Assembly (NCBI RefSeq): GCF_023284065.1
Contig: NZ_JAKIKP010000007.1
Coordinates: forward strand, 161,469-225,468
Reading direction: 5' to 3'
Length of the DNA: 64,000 nt
Origin: Shewanella gaetbuli
Lineage (GTDB): Bacteria > Pseudomonadota > Gammaproteobacteria > Enterobacterales > Shewanellaceae
The translations under genes and the position numbers were made by a program. The notes under the pieces were generated by a model. It worked only from the letters and a program-made list of their open reading frames with translations. It made no database searches and was not told the DNA's origin. Numbering within the stretch: position 1 is the stretch's first letter; each line of letters starts with the position of its first letter. This document shows positions 47,230-62,373 of the stretch, in pieces.

Positions 47230-48735
47230 ATGAGAGAAGTAAAATTTAGATGGATTGACCAATATCTCATCCATATGACGTTAAAAACCAAGTTCACTAT
47301 TTTAGCAGTCGTGCCCATGTTGATGATAATCGGGCTGACCTTGTTTATTAACCATCAACATCATCAAGATATTGTGGCGTCAAATGTTGATAATCATTTA
47401 ACTCTGCTGAATCATACCAATCAGTATATGGGAAATACCTATGACTTATTAGGTGAAGATAAAGCCGGTCAACTTAGCCAACAATTATCCAACAACAGCC
47501 GAATTACCGAGGTTAACTCACTAAATTCAGCCCAAAGAAAATTGGCTCAAACTGGTGGTGGGTTTATTGAGGCTGGTAGCCGCTTTCAAATTATTAGCGG
47601 TATTAATAATCATGATAAAGTTATTGTATCTGACCTGCCCTATGATGATTTAATTAAAGAAACCAACAGTATTACTGCAGCCTATGGTGTGATGTCGATG
47701 CTGTTGATTGTGTTATTTATTTTTGCTTACTACATTTCAACTTTTGTTGGTGGCGCATTATATACCACTGTAATGGCATTAAAACGAGCCGCCAATGGCG
47801 ACTTAACAGGTCGATTAAACTTCTTTGAAGTGAAAGACGAGTTCAGTATTTTAGCTATTAGTATCGACGCACTTGTGGAGCGTCAACACAACCTAGTTAA
47901 ACAAATTACCCAAGCAACGGAACAAATTAGAACGGTCGTATCTGGTTTTAGATCAACGGCGCAAGATGGTCAGTCTTTAGCCGTTAATCAACGCCAACAT
48001 TTAGATTCTTTAGCAACAGCTATGGAAGAAATGACCGCTGCCGTGAAAGAAGTTGCCCGCAATGCTGAACAATCATCTGCTGAAACCGAAGAAGCAAACA
48101 ATCAAGTGTCGGCAGGCTCAAAAGACATTGAAACCACGGTTCATGCGATTGATGTGTTATCGGATGAAATTGGTCAAGCATCTAATGCTGTGTCTGCGTT
48201 AAACGAAAATGCCACAAAAATTGATGCTGTGGTCACGACCATTAATGCCATTTCTGAACAAACTAACTTACTCGCCTTAAACGCTGCTATTGAAGCGGCT
48301 CGTGCCGGTGAGCAAGGTCGAGGTTTTGCAGTAGTCGCCGACGAAGTAAGAACATTAGCAGGACGTACTCAAGCGGCAACGGTTGAAATTAAAGCCATGA
48401 TTGAAGCACTGCAATCTGGTACACAAAACCTCACTCAAGTGATGTCTCGCACTGTAGAGCAAGCTGCTGAAGGTAAGAAACATGTACTTCAAACTGGTGA
48501 AGACTTATCAAACATCGCACATCATAGCCATAAGGTGCTTGAAATGAGCGTATTGATAGCCACTTCGGCAGATGAGCAGTCAGCTGTAGCCAATGAGATC
48601 GCAACAAACTTGATGGAAATTAGAAACCAGTCTCACAATGTTGAGCAGTCTGCTAATGAATCTGTATCGGGCTGTGACGAGTTACATGCCACAGCGGAAC
48701 AACTTGACCACTTACTGGTAGGTTTAAAAGTATAA
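47230..48735 (+). CDS. Methyl-accepting chemotaxis protein
   Basis: A 501-aa transmembrane chemoreceptor. TM1 is about 22-42, a short periplasmic sensor region (about 43-150) has no recognisable dCache or 4HB motif, and TM2 is about 155-180. HAMP follows, then the signalling domain with the highly conserved tip [20 protein letters not shown] (from residue 343) continuing [15 protein letters not shown]. It signals to CheA/CheW. It is a single gene ending in a strong terminator. The ligand is unknown. Confidence 0.93.
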   Translation: MREVKFRWIDQYLIHMTLKTKFTILAVVPMLMIIGLTLFINHQHHQDIVASNVDNHLTLLNHTNQYMGNTYDLLGEDKAGQLSQQLSNNSRITEVNSLNSAQRKLAQTGGGFIEAGSRFQIISGINNHDKVIVSDLPYDDLIKETNSITAAYGVMSMLLIVLFIFAYYISTFVGGALYTTVMALKRAANGDLTGRLNFFEVKDEFSILAISIDALVERQHNLVKQITQATEQIRTVVSGFRSTAQDGQSLAVNQRQHLDSLATAMEEMTAAVKEVARNAEQSSAETEEANNQVSAGSKDIETTVHAIDVLSDEIGQASNAVSALNENATKIDAVVTTINAISEQTNLLALNAAIEAARAGEQGRGFAVVADEVRTLAGRTQAATVEIKAMIEALQSGTQNLTQVMSRTVEQAAEGKKHVLQTGEDLSNIAHHSHKVLEMSVLIATSADEQSAVANEIATNLMEIRNQSHNVEQSANESVSGCDELHATAEQLDHLLVGLKV

Positions 48736-48769
48736 ATTAACTCTGCTAAGTTCATTGCTGAAAGGCATT

Positions 48770-48810
48770 AAAAAAGCCCGCTAATCAGTTATTGATTAGC
48801 GGGCTTTTTT
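48770..48810. terminator. Bidirectional terminator
   Basis: An 18-bp perfect stem (AAAAAAGCCCGCTAATCA and its complement at 48793-48810) around a GTTAT loop, with A/T runs on both sides. It lies between convergent genes, the chemoreceptor and the glycine-zipper protein, and can serve both. Confidence 0.9.
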
Positions 48811-48835
48811 AGCAAGCTTGCTACAACAATACAAA

Positions 48836-49324
48836 TCACATGGCTAAATCAACCCGCACATAACCTTGTAAATACACTACACGTACCTCATCACCGGCAT
48901 TAAAAATCATCCCGGGATCTAAGTCTTGAATTACCATTACTTTAGTGCCGTCATCAAGATTTATCATTAGCTCAACGAGTTTATATTCTAAGTAATATTG
49001 ATTATTACCATATTGGTGTCCTATTCCACCGCCTAATAACGCACCCAGCACGGTAGCTACGTCTTGGCCTGAACCGCCCCCAAACTGATGACCAATAACC
49101 CCACCCACTAACGCACCGCCAAACGTTCGCCAGCCTTGGTTTCTATCTTCAACCAATTGCTTTTCAGTGACATTTTTTACCGATTCGATATTGCCATAGA
49201 TTACCTTTTCAACCGGTACGGCTTCGTTTCTGTTATAGGTGGCGTAGCTGGGAGTACTCACCATGAATAACACCAGACCCGATAACAAAAATAGGTAAAA
49301 TTTGTTTTGTTTAATGTTCAACAT
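48836..49324 (-). CDS. Glycine-zipper 2TM-domain envelope protein
   Basis: A 162-aa exported protein with a signal peptide (residues 1-28, ending PSYA). A glycine-zipper segment of the 17-kDa antigen/SlyB type spans about residues 68-105 (GGALVGGVIGHQFGGGSGQD, then GALLGGGIGHQYG). The C-terminal part is a small beta domain. No lipobox cysteine is present, unlike SlyB. It probably resides in the outer membrane or periplasm; function is unknown. Confidence 0.8.
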   Translation of the reverse strand: MLNIKQNKFYLFLLSGLVLFMVSTPSYATYNRNEAVPVEKVIYGNIESVKNVTEKQLVEDRNQGWRTFGGALVGGVIGHQFGGGSGQDVATVLGALLGGGIGHQYGNNQYYLEYKLVELMINLDDGTKVMVIQDLDPGMIFNAGDEVRVVYLQGYVRVDLAM

Positions 49325-49377
49325 AGACTTTTTCCGCTAAGTTATAGGTAAGGCCAATATGCTTACTATAATCAATT

Positions 49378-50085
49378 GTGAATTCACTGTCTTATTTAAA
49401 TGAACTAACTCACTTCCCGTCGCCAGAGCTAGCACTGGTTGAGCCCAACGGCTTATTGGCAGTTGGAGGAGATTTATCAACCAAGCGTTTGTTAGAAGCT
49501 TATTACAATGGCATTTTTCCTTGGTTCAACCCTGACGATCCTATTTTATGGTGGTCGCCAGATCCAAGAGCGGTATTCATCCCAAAGCTTCATTTTGGCA
49601 GTAAAAGTTTAATTAAAGCACTTAAAAAGACTCATTGGCGATTTACGATTAATCATGCGTTTGCTGATGTCATCACAGCCTGTGCTCAACCCAGATCATA
49701 TCAGCAAGGTACTTGGATTAGCTCAGACATTAAAACGGCCTACTTTGAGCTACATCAAGCGGGATATGCACATTCCATAGAGGTATGGGACGGTGATGAG
49801 TTAGTGGGCGGCTTGTATGGTATTCCTGTGGGAAGTACTTTTTGTGGAGAGTCCATGTTTCACCGACAAACTAATGCGTCTAAAGCCGCTTTTGCAGTAT
49901 TAAATCAGCATTTGGCTAAACATCATTTTGAATTAATTGATGCCCAAGTACCTAACGATCATCTAACGAGCCTTGGGGCGACTATCCTGAAGCGGCAAGA
50001 TTTTTTATGCCATTTAAAGCAGTCGCGAGTGAAGCAAATTCCGGCATCGATATGGCAAAAACAAGAGGTAAAACTTGAATTCTAA
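49378..50085 (+). CDS. aat: Leucyl/phenylalanyl-tRNA-protein transferase
   Basis: A 235-aa N-end-rule enzyme that adds Leu or Phe to proteins with N-terminal Arg or Lys, marking them for ClpS-ClpAP. Motifs: [46 protein letters not shown], then [19 protein letters not shown]. It starts at GTG 49378. It overlaps bpt, the related arginyl-transferase gene, by 11 bp. ClpA and ClpS are encoded 2 kb away. Confidence 0.96.
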   Translation: MNSLSYLNELTHFPSPELALVEPNGLLAVGGDLSTKRLLEAYYNGIFPWFNPDDPILWWSPDPRAVFIPKLHFGSKSLIKALKKTHWRFTINHAFADVITACAQPRSYQQGTWISSDIKTAYFELHQAGYAHSIEVWDGDELVGGLYGIPVGSTFCGESMFHRQTNASKAAFAVLNQHLAKHHFELIDAQVPNDHLTSLGATILKRQDFLCHLKQSRVKQIPASIWQKQEVKLEF

Positions 50086-50794
50086 GTCAGTATCAGTGGG
50101 AATAAGTAAGCCTTTTGACTGTAGCTATATTGCTGGCCAAAAAGAGCAATTGCTGGTAATTCAAGAGTCTGAATTAGACAGCCAGCTTTTTGAGCAGTTA
50201 TTAGCGATGGGATTCAGGCGCAACGGTAACGCCATTTATAAACCCAAATGCCCAAGCTGTGACAAATGCTTGTCTATTCGCATTCCAGTGAAATCATTTA
50301 CCTTGTCTAAAAGGCAGAAACGCACCTTAAAGAATAATCAGAACTTTCATTGGAAAGTGGTTAATCAAACCACTGCTGCTCACTATGAGCTTTATGAGCG
50401 TTATATTGCCGCACGGCATCAAGACGGGCCAATGTATCCGCCTTCGCAATCTCAGTTCGATGACTTTTTGTTATGTGACTGGCTACCGCCCACGTTTATT
50501 GAGCTTTATGACCAAGATAAATTAATTGCCGTCGCGGTGACTGACAACCTGCACTACAGCCTTTCAGCAATTTACAGTTACTTTGACCCAGATTATGAAA
50601 AAAACTCACTTGGGTCGTTAATGATTCTGATTCAGTGCCAATTAGCCAAGTCTTTAGGGAAGCATTTTTTGTATTTAGGCTATCAAATTGACGAAAACCG
50701 CAAGATGTCTTACAAGCGTCAATATCGTCCATATCAAATTTTAATGCAAAATGGTTGGCAAAATGGTGAACAAGTTCACCCTCTTTCGCCCTAA
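50075..50794 (+). CDS. bpt: Aspartate/glutamate leucyltransferase (Bpt)
   Basis: A 239-aa ATE1-like transferase that adds Leu to proteins with N-terminal Asp or Glu. The N-terminal [17 protein letters not shown] segment contains the conserved cysteines, and the C-terminal part has [20 protein letters not shown] and YLGYQI. Start TTG 50075 (reading MNSKSV) matches the typical beginning; GTG 50096 is the alternative. It overlaps aat and precedes infA in the usual order. Confidence 0.95.
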   Translation: MNSKSVSVGISKPFDCSYIAGQKEQLLVIQESELDSQLFEQLLAMGFRRNGNAIYKPKCPSCDKCLSIRIPVKSFTLSKRQKRTLKNNQNFHWKVVNQTTAAHYELYERYIAARHQDGPMYPPSQSQFDDFLLCDWLPPTFIELYDQDKLIAVAVTDNLHYSLSAIYSYFDPDYEKNSLGSLMILIQCQLAKSLGKHFLYLGYQIDENRKMSYKRQYRPYQILMQNGWQNGEQVHPLSP

Positions 50795-50866
50795 GTTTTG
50801 ATAACAGTCTTTACAGACAACAGATTTTACGGCATGATACGCCCGATTTTCATATTTGAAGGCTAA

Positions 50867-51100
<234 letters not shown>

Positions 51101-51128
51101 TTAAGTTTGTTGAATTAGTTTACGTATG

Positions 51129-51158
51129 AAAAAAACCGACGTTAAAGTCGGTTTTTTT
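51129..51158 (+). terminator. Terminator after infA
   Basis: AAAAAAACCGAC-GTTAAA-GTCGGTTTTTTT, a 12-bp stem with a T-run, 28 bp after the infA stop. Confidence 0.9.
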
Positions 51159-51223
51159 ATGTCTACTATTCGGTAATAGCCAGTTTAAGCAGTCTCAATA
51201 AGGTCAATAAAAAGCCAGTAAAG

Positions 51224-51825
51224 AATCCACCTTCTGAAGAAGGTAGCTTTAATTTAGCCCCCTAAAAGGGGGCGTTGTCTACTGTAACGTGAATAAATCT
51301 TAGCTTGAACAGTCAAGTTTGACGAAAGTTCATAGCTTCAATCTAATCAATTGCCTGCCGCTGGGATGTTCAGGATGAACGGAATGTCGTGAGGGCATCG
51401 AGAAAAGTTCGTGAGCTTGGCATGGATGCCAAGTTAGCTTACGTTAGGCCAGGGTCACTCCTTGGCATCCCTGCCACCGTGACATTTGTAAATCCATTTA
51501 CTTCAGATACCTATCGGAAGCGTTGGAGAGATTTTGTATTAGCCGACAATGACCGAAGGCAGATACCAACGAAGTTAAAAGCTGGATCAATCCCCATCGA
51601 AAATTATGCGCTTTTCAGCATTTATCGTCTGGGGCGGCAGGGCCAATTTCTTTAATAAAGAGTATAGAGGGTATTGCTGTTGATACCCTTTTGGCCGGTG
51701 CAGGATGGAATCCTGCGATGTTAATCCAAACGGAATTTGGAAAGTCAGACTTCAAATTAACATGAGTAGATATTCAGGCAAAGCCTTATTGATGATAACC
51801 ACCTACTGAAGTAGGTGGTTTAGGG
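51224..51825. repeat. Hairpin-dense block, possible IS200/IS605-like remnant
   Basis: About 600 bp with at least six perfect hairpins: ACCTTCTGAAGAAGGT (51229-51244), GCCCCC-TAAAA-GGGGGC (51257-51273), CTTGGCAT-GG-ATGCCAAG (51416-51433), AGGGTAT-N8-ATACCCT (51668-51689), GCAGGATGGAATCCTGC (51700-51716) and a 10-bp stem ACCACCTACT/AGTAGGTGGT (51798-51819). The outer two hairpins share CACCT...GAAG and are each followed by TTTA-GCCCC or TTTA-GGGGC, like palindromic ends of a mobile element. An 88-codon frame (51389-51655) inside has no recognisable family. The block separates infA from clpA, which otherwise face each other. Confidence 0.55.
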
Positions 51826-51833
51826 GCTGAAAA

Positions 51834-51870
51834 TAAAAAAGCACCAAAGGGGATCGCCGCTTTAGTGCTA
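51834..51870 (-). terminator. Terminator after clpA
   Basis: On the minus strand AGCACTAAAG pairs with CTTTGGTGCT (one G-U) around a 10-base loop and is followed by TTTTTT, about 35 bp beyond the clpA stop. Confidence 0.75.
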
Positions 51871-51903
51871 TTTAGTACGTTACAGGCTCAGTGATGAGCT
51901 GTC

Positions 51904-54165
51904 TTATGAGACTTTTTCTGGTGCTTGGCAATTAATATTAATTTCGCCATTTTTCACATCAATATGAGCAACCCCACCTGATACTAATTCACCAAATAGA
52001 ATTTCGTCTGCTAATGGACGTTTAATTAAATCAGTCACTACACGTCCCATCGGTCTAGCCCCCATATTTTTGTCGTAGCCTTTTTCAGCTAGCAAGGTAC
52101 GGGCCTCATCAGACACATCTAACGTCACTCCTTTATCGTCAAGTTGTGCTTGCAGCTCAACTAAGAACTTATCAACCACTTTGGCGATAACGGTCATATC
52201 TAAATGATTAAACCAAACGATTGAATCTAGGCGGTTTCTAAACTCAGGTGAAAACACCTTGTTAATTTCGGCCATAGCGTCTTGTGAATGATCTTGCTGT
52301 TGGAAACCAATGGATTTACGAATGGTTTCTTGCACACCCGCATTGGTTGTCATCACTAAGGTTACGTGTCTGAAGTCTGCTTTACGACCATTGTTATCGG
52401 TTAAGGTACCGTGATCCATAACTTGTAATAACAGGTTATAAACTTCAGGATGGGCTTTTTCAATTTCATCCAGTAATACCACGCAATGTGGATTTTTAAT
52501 CACGGCGTCGGTTAACTGTCCACCTTGGTCATAACCGACATACCCTGGAGGCGCACCAATTAAGCGCGAAACCGCGTGGCGCTCCATGTACTCAGACATA
52601 TCAAATCGAATCAATTTAAGGTTAAGCGCTACCGCTAACTGATTAGTGACCTCAGTTTTACCCACACCGGTTGGGCCAGCAAACAGGAAACTACCGACTG
52701 GCTTTTTATCGCTACCTAAACCACTGCGAGATAAGCGAATGGCAGATGACAAGCTCTCAATCGCTTTGTCTTGTCCAAACACCACCATTTTAAGGTTACG
52801 TTCAAGGTTCTTGAGTAAGTCTTTATCAGAAGACGATACTGACTTCTCAGGAATTCGGGCTAATTTAGCAATAATGGCTTCAATTTCACCTTGCCCTACG
52901 GTCTTTTTGCGCTTGCTTTGCGGCATCATCACCATGCGCGCCCCGGCTTCATCAATTACATCAATGGCTTTATCGGGTAGATGACGGTCATTAATATGTT
53001 TGGCTGATAAAATAGCCGCACTACTAATAGCCGCTTGAGTATATCGAACTCCGTGGTGTTCTTCGTATTTTGATTTAAGTCCCATCAAAATCTTTGTGGT
53101 TTCTGCCACAGACGGCTCATTGATATCAATCTTTTGGAAGCGACGCGCTAGGGCACGGTCTTTCTCAAAAATACTTTGATATTCTTGGAACGTGGTTGAG
53201 CCCATGCAACGCAACTTACCACTTGATAATAAAGGCTTAAGTAAGTTTGACGCATCCATCACCCCGCCTGACGCAGCACCGGCTCCAATGATGGTGTGAA
53301 TTTCATCAATAAACAAAATGGCATGTTCGTCGGCGCTAAGTTCTTTTAGCAGGCTTTTGAATCGTTTTTCAAAATCGCCTCGGTACTTTGTACCGGCTAA
53401 TAATGAACCTAAATCGAGCGAGTAAACCGTGGCATCAGCCATCACTTCTGGCACTTGATTATTAACAATACGGTACGCTAACCCTTCTGCAATAGCGGTT
53501 TTACCTACCCCTGCTTCACCTACTAATAACGGGTTATTTTTACGGCGACGACATAAAGTTTGTACCGCACGCTCAACTTCTGCATCTCGGCCAATTAGTG
53601 GGTCAATAATGCCATCAATAGATAATTGGTTTAAGTTAGCGGCAAACTGCGCCAACATGCTTTTTTCTTCACTAGCCTCAGCAGTTTCGTCAAGATTATC
53701 GCTTGGGCTTGAGTCTTCAGCTTTGTCTTCGTCTTTTGAAAAACCGTGGGAAATATAATTCACCACATCTAAACGGGTAATATCACACTTACGTAATAAG
53801 AAAACAGCTTGTGATTCTTGCTCACTAAAAATCGCCACCAGCACATTGGCTCCGGTAACTTCATTTCGTCCAGAAGATTGCACATGGAAAACGGCGCGTT
53901 GTAATACACGTTGAAAACCTAGTGTGGGTTGAGTCTCTTTTTCTTCAGTGCTTTCAGCAATGATGGGTGTGGTTTGTTGAATGAAATTATACACTTCTTC
54001 ACGAAGTTTATTGACGTCAGCCCCACAAGCAACAAGTGCTTCATAAGCCGCTGGGTTATCTAATAGCGCTAATAATAAATGTTCTACCGTCATATATTCA
54101 TGACGCGAATCTCTAGCTTGCTGAAACGCTAGGTTCAAAGTGACCTCAAGATCTTTGTTCAGCAT
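51904..54165 (-). CDS. clpA: ATP-dependent Clp protease ATP-binding subunit ClpA
   Basis: A 753-aa AAA+ unfoldase that feeds substrates to ClpP. The start at ATG 54165 (MLNKDLEV) follows GAGGGGG and matches the family; GTG 54171 would add two residues. Two Clp_N repeats (about 1-145), AAA module 1 with Walker [10 protein letters not shown] and Walker [10 protein letters not shown], and AAA module 2 with [10 protein letters not shown] and the ClpP-binding loop region. ClpS, its adaptor, is encoded 40 bp upstream. Confidence 0.98.
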   Translation of the reverse strand: MLNKDLEVTLNLAFQQARDSRHEYMTVEHLLLALLDNPAAYEALVACGADVNKLREEVYNFIQQTTPIIAESTEEKETQPTLGFQRVLQRAVFHVQSSGRNEVTGANVLVAIFSEQESQAVFLLRKCDITRLDVVNYISHGFSKDEDKAEDSSPSDNLDETAEASEEKSMLAQFAANLNQLSIDGIIDPLIGRDAEVERAVQTLCRRRKNNPLLVGEAGVGKTAIAEGLAYRIVNNQVPEVMADATVYSLDLGSLLAGTKYRGDFEKRFKSLLKELSADEHAILFIDEIHTIIGAGAASGGVMDASNLLKPLLSSGKLRCMGSTTFQEYQSIFEKDRALARRFQKIDINEPSVAETTKILMGLKSKYEEHHGVRYTQAAISSAAILSAKHINDRHLPDKAIDVIDEAGARMVMMPQSKRKKTVGQGEIEAIIAKLARIPEKSVSSSDKDLLKNLERNLKMVVFGQDKAIESLSSAIRLSRSGLGSDKKPVGSFLFAGPTGVGKTEVTNQLAVALNLKLIRFDMSEYMERHAVSRLIGAPPGYVGYDQGGQLTDAVIKNPHCVVLLDEIEKAHPEVYNLLLQVMDHGTLTDNNGRKADFRHVTLVMTTNAGVQETIRKSIGFQQQDHSQDAMAEINKVFSPEFRNRLDSIVWFNHLDMTVIAKVVDKFLVELQAQLDDKGVTLDVSDEARTLLAEKGYDKNMGARPMGRVVTDLIKRPLADEILFGELVSGGVAHIDVKNGEININCQAPEKVS

Positions 54166-54205
54166 AGGCACCCCCTCAAATTAACTACAAGACTGCAGAG
54201 TAAGA

Positions 54206-54514
54206 TTATTCTTTCTCTAAGCTACACAGTAGCGGATGTTGGTTTTCTCTTGCAAATTGATTTACTTGTAACACTTTTGTCTCTGCAATCCCAAATGGAT
54301 AAACGCCACATATTCCTTTTCCTTTGTGGTGAATAGCCAGCATGATATCGACAGCTTGTTGCTCATTCTTATCAAAAAAACGTTGTAGCACTTCTACAAC
54401 AAAGTCCATAGGCGTGTAATCATCGTTATTCAGAACCACCTTATATAAGTTGGGACGTTGAATATCTGATTCAAGCTTTTCTTCAATTTTTTCAATACTG
54501 CCTGTTTTAGCCAT
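54206..54514 (-). CDS. clpS: ClpA adaptor protein ClpS
   Basis: A 102-aa adaptor that recognises N-degrons and delivers them to ClpAP. The N-terminal extension (about 1-22) is followed by the core [20 protein letters not shown], the hydrophobic N-degron pocket, and the [19 protein letters not shown] helix. It links functionally to aat and bpt in this window. It is cotranscribed with clpA. Confidence 0.97.
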   Translation of the reverse strand: MAKTGSIEKIEEKLESDIQRPNLYKVVLNNDDYTPMDFVVEVLQRFFDKNEQQAVDIMLAIHHKGKGICGVYPFGIAETKVLQVNQFARENQHPLLCSLEKE

Positions 54515-54710
54515 GCTTTAATACTAGCCTCTCATTTCAATCTAGACCACATGATAATAAATAATATTATCAATGTTGTCTTTTTGTTAAATTTTTACTT
54601 GACATCTTTCTGTACAAATTTCATTCTGTCTACTAGGCGGCAATTTGAGACCGCTGGATAATAAGTTTTACTATCATACTGGTAAGTAGACAACAGAAGG
54701 AAGTGGAAGT

Positions 54711-54917
54711 ATGGCAAGCGGAACTGTTAAATGGTTCAACAACGCCAAAGGATTCGGGTTTATTTGCCCAGATCAGGGTGGCGAAGATGTATTTGCGCAT
54801 TATTCAACTATAGAAATGGAAGGTTACCGAACGCTTAAAGCGGGTCAACCGGTTTCTTTTGAAGTAGAACAAGGCCCTAAGGGTATGCATGCTTCAGCCA
54901 TTTCACCAACTAATTAG
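54711..54917 (+). CDS. cspD: Cold-shock-like protein CspD
   Basis: A 68-aa cold-shock domain protein. It has the RNP1 KGFGFI and RNP2-like VFAHYS motifs and the CspD-type ending ([10 protein letters not shown]). CspD proteins bind single-stranded DNA and inhibit replication in stationary phase. It is divergent from clpS, the usual arrangement; a strong GAAGGAAG site precedes ATG 54711. A TTGACA at 54599 may be a -35 element. Confidence 0.93.
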   Translation: MASGTVKWFNNAKGFGFICPDQGGEDVFAHYSTIEMEGYRTLKAGQPVSFEVEQGPKGMHASAISPTN

Positions 54918-54935
54918 TTGCTGAAATCATAAAAC

Positions 54936-54967
54936 AAAAAGACAGGGATTTTAATCCCTGTCTTTTT
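54936..54967 (+). terminator. Terminator after cspD
   Basis: A perfect 15-bp stem, AAAAAGACAGGGATT-TT-AATCCCTGTCTTTTT, directly after cspD. Confidence 0.92.
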
Positions 54968-55054
54968 ATTTTCAGTAAAGTATTTTAGTTTAGCCTTAAC
55001 TATTACGACTAACTTGCTAACTTTTATCGATTATATGAATTTTATATATCAATA

Positions 55055-55081
55055 AAAAACGCGCCATAATGGCGCGTTTTT
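55055..55081 (-). terminator. Terminator after icd
   Basis: AAAAACGCGCCA-TAA-TGGCGCGTTTTT; on the minus strand it follows the icd stop by 28 bp and ends in a T-run. Confidence 0.88.
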
Positions 55082-55108
55082 ATTAGTACATTGTCACTTA
55101 GGTTAAGA

Positions 55109-57798
<2,690 letters not shown>

Positions 57799-58482
57799 AT
57801 GGCGTTTTCTTCAGGCTTATCAAAAAACTCAACCCAAAAAACCGCTAAACAAAAATTCAGCAGCAATGCTAAAAGTTGGCCAAATTCAAAAGGGAAAAAA
57901 AACCATCATCCTAAAACTAAATCAACAAAGCCAAAAACCTCTAACCCAGTCATTGTGCTTTTTAATAAGCCTTTTGATGTATTGTGCCAATTTACTGATG
58001 AGGCAGGCCGCAAAACCTTAAAAGACTTTATATCGGTACCCGATGTATATGCTGCTGGCCGTTTAGATAGAGACAGCGAAGGGTTATTACTATTAACAAA
58101 TGACGGACAATTACAGGCTCAAATTACTCAACCGACTAAAAAAACCTATAAAACCTATTGGGTACAAGTAGAAGGGATTCCGACTAATGAAGCCATTGCA
58201 GCTTTACAAAATGGCGTCGTGCTCAAAGATGGAAAAACTCTACCAGCAAAAGTTAGATTAATGGACGAGCCAGCAGTATGGCCTAGAAATCCGCCAGTCA
58301 GAGAGCGAAAGTCCATTCCCACCAGCTGGTTAGAAATTGAGATTTGTGAAGGTAAAAACCGCCAAGTAAGACGCATGACGGCCCATGTAGGTTTTCCGAC
58401 CTTAAGATTAATTCGTTATAAAATAGGCCAATGGTGCTTAGATGACCTACCCAATGGCGACTTTAAAATTGTTAAAATGTAA
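57799..58482 (+). CDS. rluE: 23S rRNA pseudouridine synthase (position 2457)
   Basis: A 227-aa RsuA-family enzyme without an S4 domain. A basic, Lys/Ser/Asn-rich tail (about 1-50) is followed by the catalytic domain: [20 protein letters not shown], the catalytic Asp D90 in [17 protein letters not shown], then [20 protein letters not shown] and [20 protein letters not shown], which are distinctive of RluE. It is next to nudJ and mnmA as in related genomes. Confidence 0.95.
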   Translation: MAFSSGLSKNSTQKTAKQKFSSNAKSWPNSKGKKNHHPKTKSTKPKTSNPVIVLFNKPFDVLCQFTDEAGRKTLKDFISVPDVYAAGRLDRDSEGLLLLTNDGQLQAQITQPTKKTYKTYWVQVEGIPTNEAIAALQNGVVLKDGKTLPAKVRLMDEPAVWPRNPPVRERKSIPTSWLEIEICEGKNRQVRRMTAHVGFPTLRLIRYKIGQWCLDDLPNGDFKIVKM

Positions 58483-58491
58483 TGAGGGCTA

Positions 58492-58953
58492 ATGATGACA
58501 GAGCGTTATAAACCCAATACCACGGTTGCCGCGGTAATTCATTCCTGTGGTAAATTTTTATTAGTTGAAGAGTTAATTGACAATAAAGTGGTGTTTAATC
58601 AACCCGCGGGGCATTTAGAAGCGCGCGAAACCCTACTACAAGCTTGCCAGCGAGAATTACTGGAAGAAACTGGTCTTGTTATTATACCCAGCGGCTTAGT
58701 GGGTATTTATCAATTTCAGGCCAAAGAAGACTTAGCCTTTGTCAGATTTACCTTTTGCGCAGAACTTCCAGTACAAGTTAATGCGGTGCCAAATGATGCC
58801 GCCATTACCAGAACCCACTGGTTTAGTCGTGATGAAGTGGCTCAAAGAATCAACCAACTACGTAGCCCGTTAGTACTTCAATCTATTGATGATTTTATCC
58901 AACAACAAGGCCAACACACCCCGTTAAGTTTAATTAATACTCAGTGCTTTTAA
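58492..58953 (+). CDS. nudJ: Nudix hydrolase NudJ (phosphatase)
   Basis: A 153-aa Nudix enzyme. The Nudix box is GHLEARETLLQACQRELLEE followed by TGL. The N-terminal KPNTTVAAVIHSCGKFLLVE and the VRFTFCA strand fit the E. coli NudJ (YmfB) type, which acts on nucleoside tri- and diphosphates and thiamine pyrophosphate precursors. It starts 9 bp after rluE (ATG 58492 or 58495). Confidence 0.92.
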   Translation: MMTERYKPNTTVAAVIHSCGKFLLVEELIDNKVVFNQPAGHLEARETLLQACQRELLEETGLVIIPSGLVGIYQFQAKEDLAFVRFTFCAELPVQVNAVPNDAAITRTHWFSRDEVAQRINQLRSPLVLQSIDDFIQQQGQHTPLSLINTQCF

Positions 58954-59100
58954 TCGGTTTATCCTTGAAACACACAATCCCTACCCCAAGATAGCTCATA
59001 CGGCCAATGCGTGATAGAATACGCGCCGCAGAAATTGCACATTATTTTTCATTTTGAAAGCTAACGGCTTTCAACGTTACGTATACGGTTTATAGGTTCT

Positions 59101-60216
59101 ATGACATCAATTTCACCCACTAATGGTAAAAAAGTCATCGTTGGCATGTCTGGCGGTGTAGATTCTTCAGTTTCAGCATATCTGTTAATGCAACAGGGTT
59201 ATGAAGTTGAAGGTCTGTTTATGAAAAACTGGGAAGAAGATGACACAGACGAATACTGTGCAGCCAGTGAAGACTTAAAAGATGCTCAAGCGGTTTGTGA
59301 CAAGCTAGGCATTAAGCTTCATACGGTAAATTTTGCTGCTGAATATTGGGATAATGTGTTCGAGTACTTTTTAGCTGAATACAAGGCTGGCCGTACTCCA
59401 AACCCTGATATCATGTGTAATAAAGAAATTAAATTTAAAGCATTTTTAGAATTTGCTGATGAAATTTTAGATGCTGACTATATTGCAATGGGCCATTACG
59501 TTAGACGTCGTGACAATGCCGACGGCACAACTGAAATGCTTCGCGGTGTAGATAACAATAAAGATCAAAGCTACTTTTTATACACTTTAAGCCATGAACA
59601 AGTGGCTCGTAGTTTGTTCCCTGTTGGTGAGCTTGAAAAATATCAAGTACGCGACATTGCTAAAGAAATGGGCCTTATAACCCATGATAAAAAAGACAGT
59701 ACCGGCATTTGCTTTATTGGCGAGCGTAAGTTTACTGACTTTTTATCAACTTATTTACCCGCTCAACCGGGTGACATTGAAACCGCCGATGGCGAAATTA
59801 TTGGTACACATCAAGGTTTGATGTATCACACTCTTGGCCAACGTAAAGGTCTAGGAATTGGTGGATTAAAAAATAGCAGCGAAGACCCGTGGTACGTTGT
59901 CGATAAAGACTTAGACCGAAATGTATTAGTTGTCGCCCAAGGTGGTAATCACCCAAGATTAATGTCTGTCGGCATGATAGTAAATCAATTACATTGGGTT
60001 GATAGAAAAGGCCCTGCTGATAAAAGCCATATCAGTGTTAAAACCCGTTATCGCCAACGCGATGTAAGCTGTCAAATAAAGCATGTTGATAATGACACCA
60101 TTGAAGTGATATTTGACCAAGAAGTGGCTGCCGTAACACCAGGGCAGTCAGCAGTATTTTATGATGGTGACGTTTGCTTAGGCGGCGGTATCATTGACAA
60201 TTTAATTAGAAGATAG
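59101..60216 (+). CDS. mnmA: tRNA 2-thiouridylase
   Basis: A 371-aa enzyme that thiolates U34 of tRNA-Glu, -Gln and -Lys. The PP-loop is [15 protein letters not shown]. The catalytic cysteines are visible as C106 ([11 protein letters not shown]) and C204 ([13 protein letters not shown]). The C-terminal beta domain contains [19 protein letters not shown] sequence ([15 protein letters not shown]). It begins at ATG 59101 and is followed 12 bp later by hflD, a conserved pair. Confidence 0.97.
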   Translation: MTSISPTNGKKVIVGMSGGVDSSVSAYLLMQQGYEVEGLFMKNWEEDDTDEYCAASEDLKDAQAVCDKLGIKLHTVNFAAEYWDNVFEYFLAEYKAGRTPNPDIMCNKEIKFKAFLEFADEILDADYIAMGHYVRRRDNADGTTEMLRGVDNNKDQSYFLYTLSHEQVARSLFPVGELEKYQVRDIAKEMGLITHDKKDSTGICFIGERKFTDFLSTYLPAQPGDIETADGEIIGTHQGLMYHTLGQRKGLGIGGLKNSSEDPWYVVDKDLDRNVLVVAQGGNHPRLMSVGMIVNQLHWVDRKGPADKSHISVKTRYRQRDVSCQIKHVDNDTIEVIFDQEVAAVTPGQSAVFYDGDVCLGGGIIDNLIRR

Positions 60217-60228
60217 GTAAGCCACACC

Positions 60229-62263
<2,035 letters not shown>

Positions 62264-62311
62264 TTCACACAACAATTATCCTAGAGCTATAATTTGCTTT
62301 AGGTAACGATT

Positions 62312-62347
62312 TAGCGGCAACCTGTTTTCAGGAGGCCGCTTTTTATT
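62312..62347 (+). terminator. Terminator after purB
   Basis: AGCGGC pairs with GCCGCT with an inner CTG-TTTT-CAG stem, followed by TTTTTATTT, 49 bp after purB. Confidence 0.8.
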
Positions 62348-62373
62348 TCGATAGCTATAATACAGGTCTAAAC

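Noticed and set aside
51389..51655. 88-codon frame between infA and clpA as a protein gene
   Set aside because: It starts inside a palindromic repeat (TTGGCATGGATGCCAA), has no clear ribosome site and matches no family I know; more likely non-coding mobile-element DNA.
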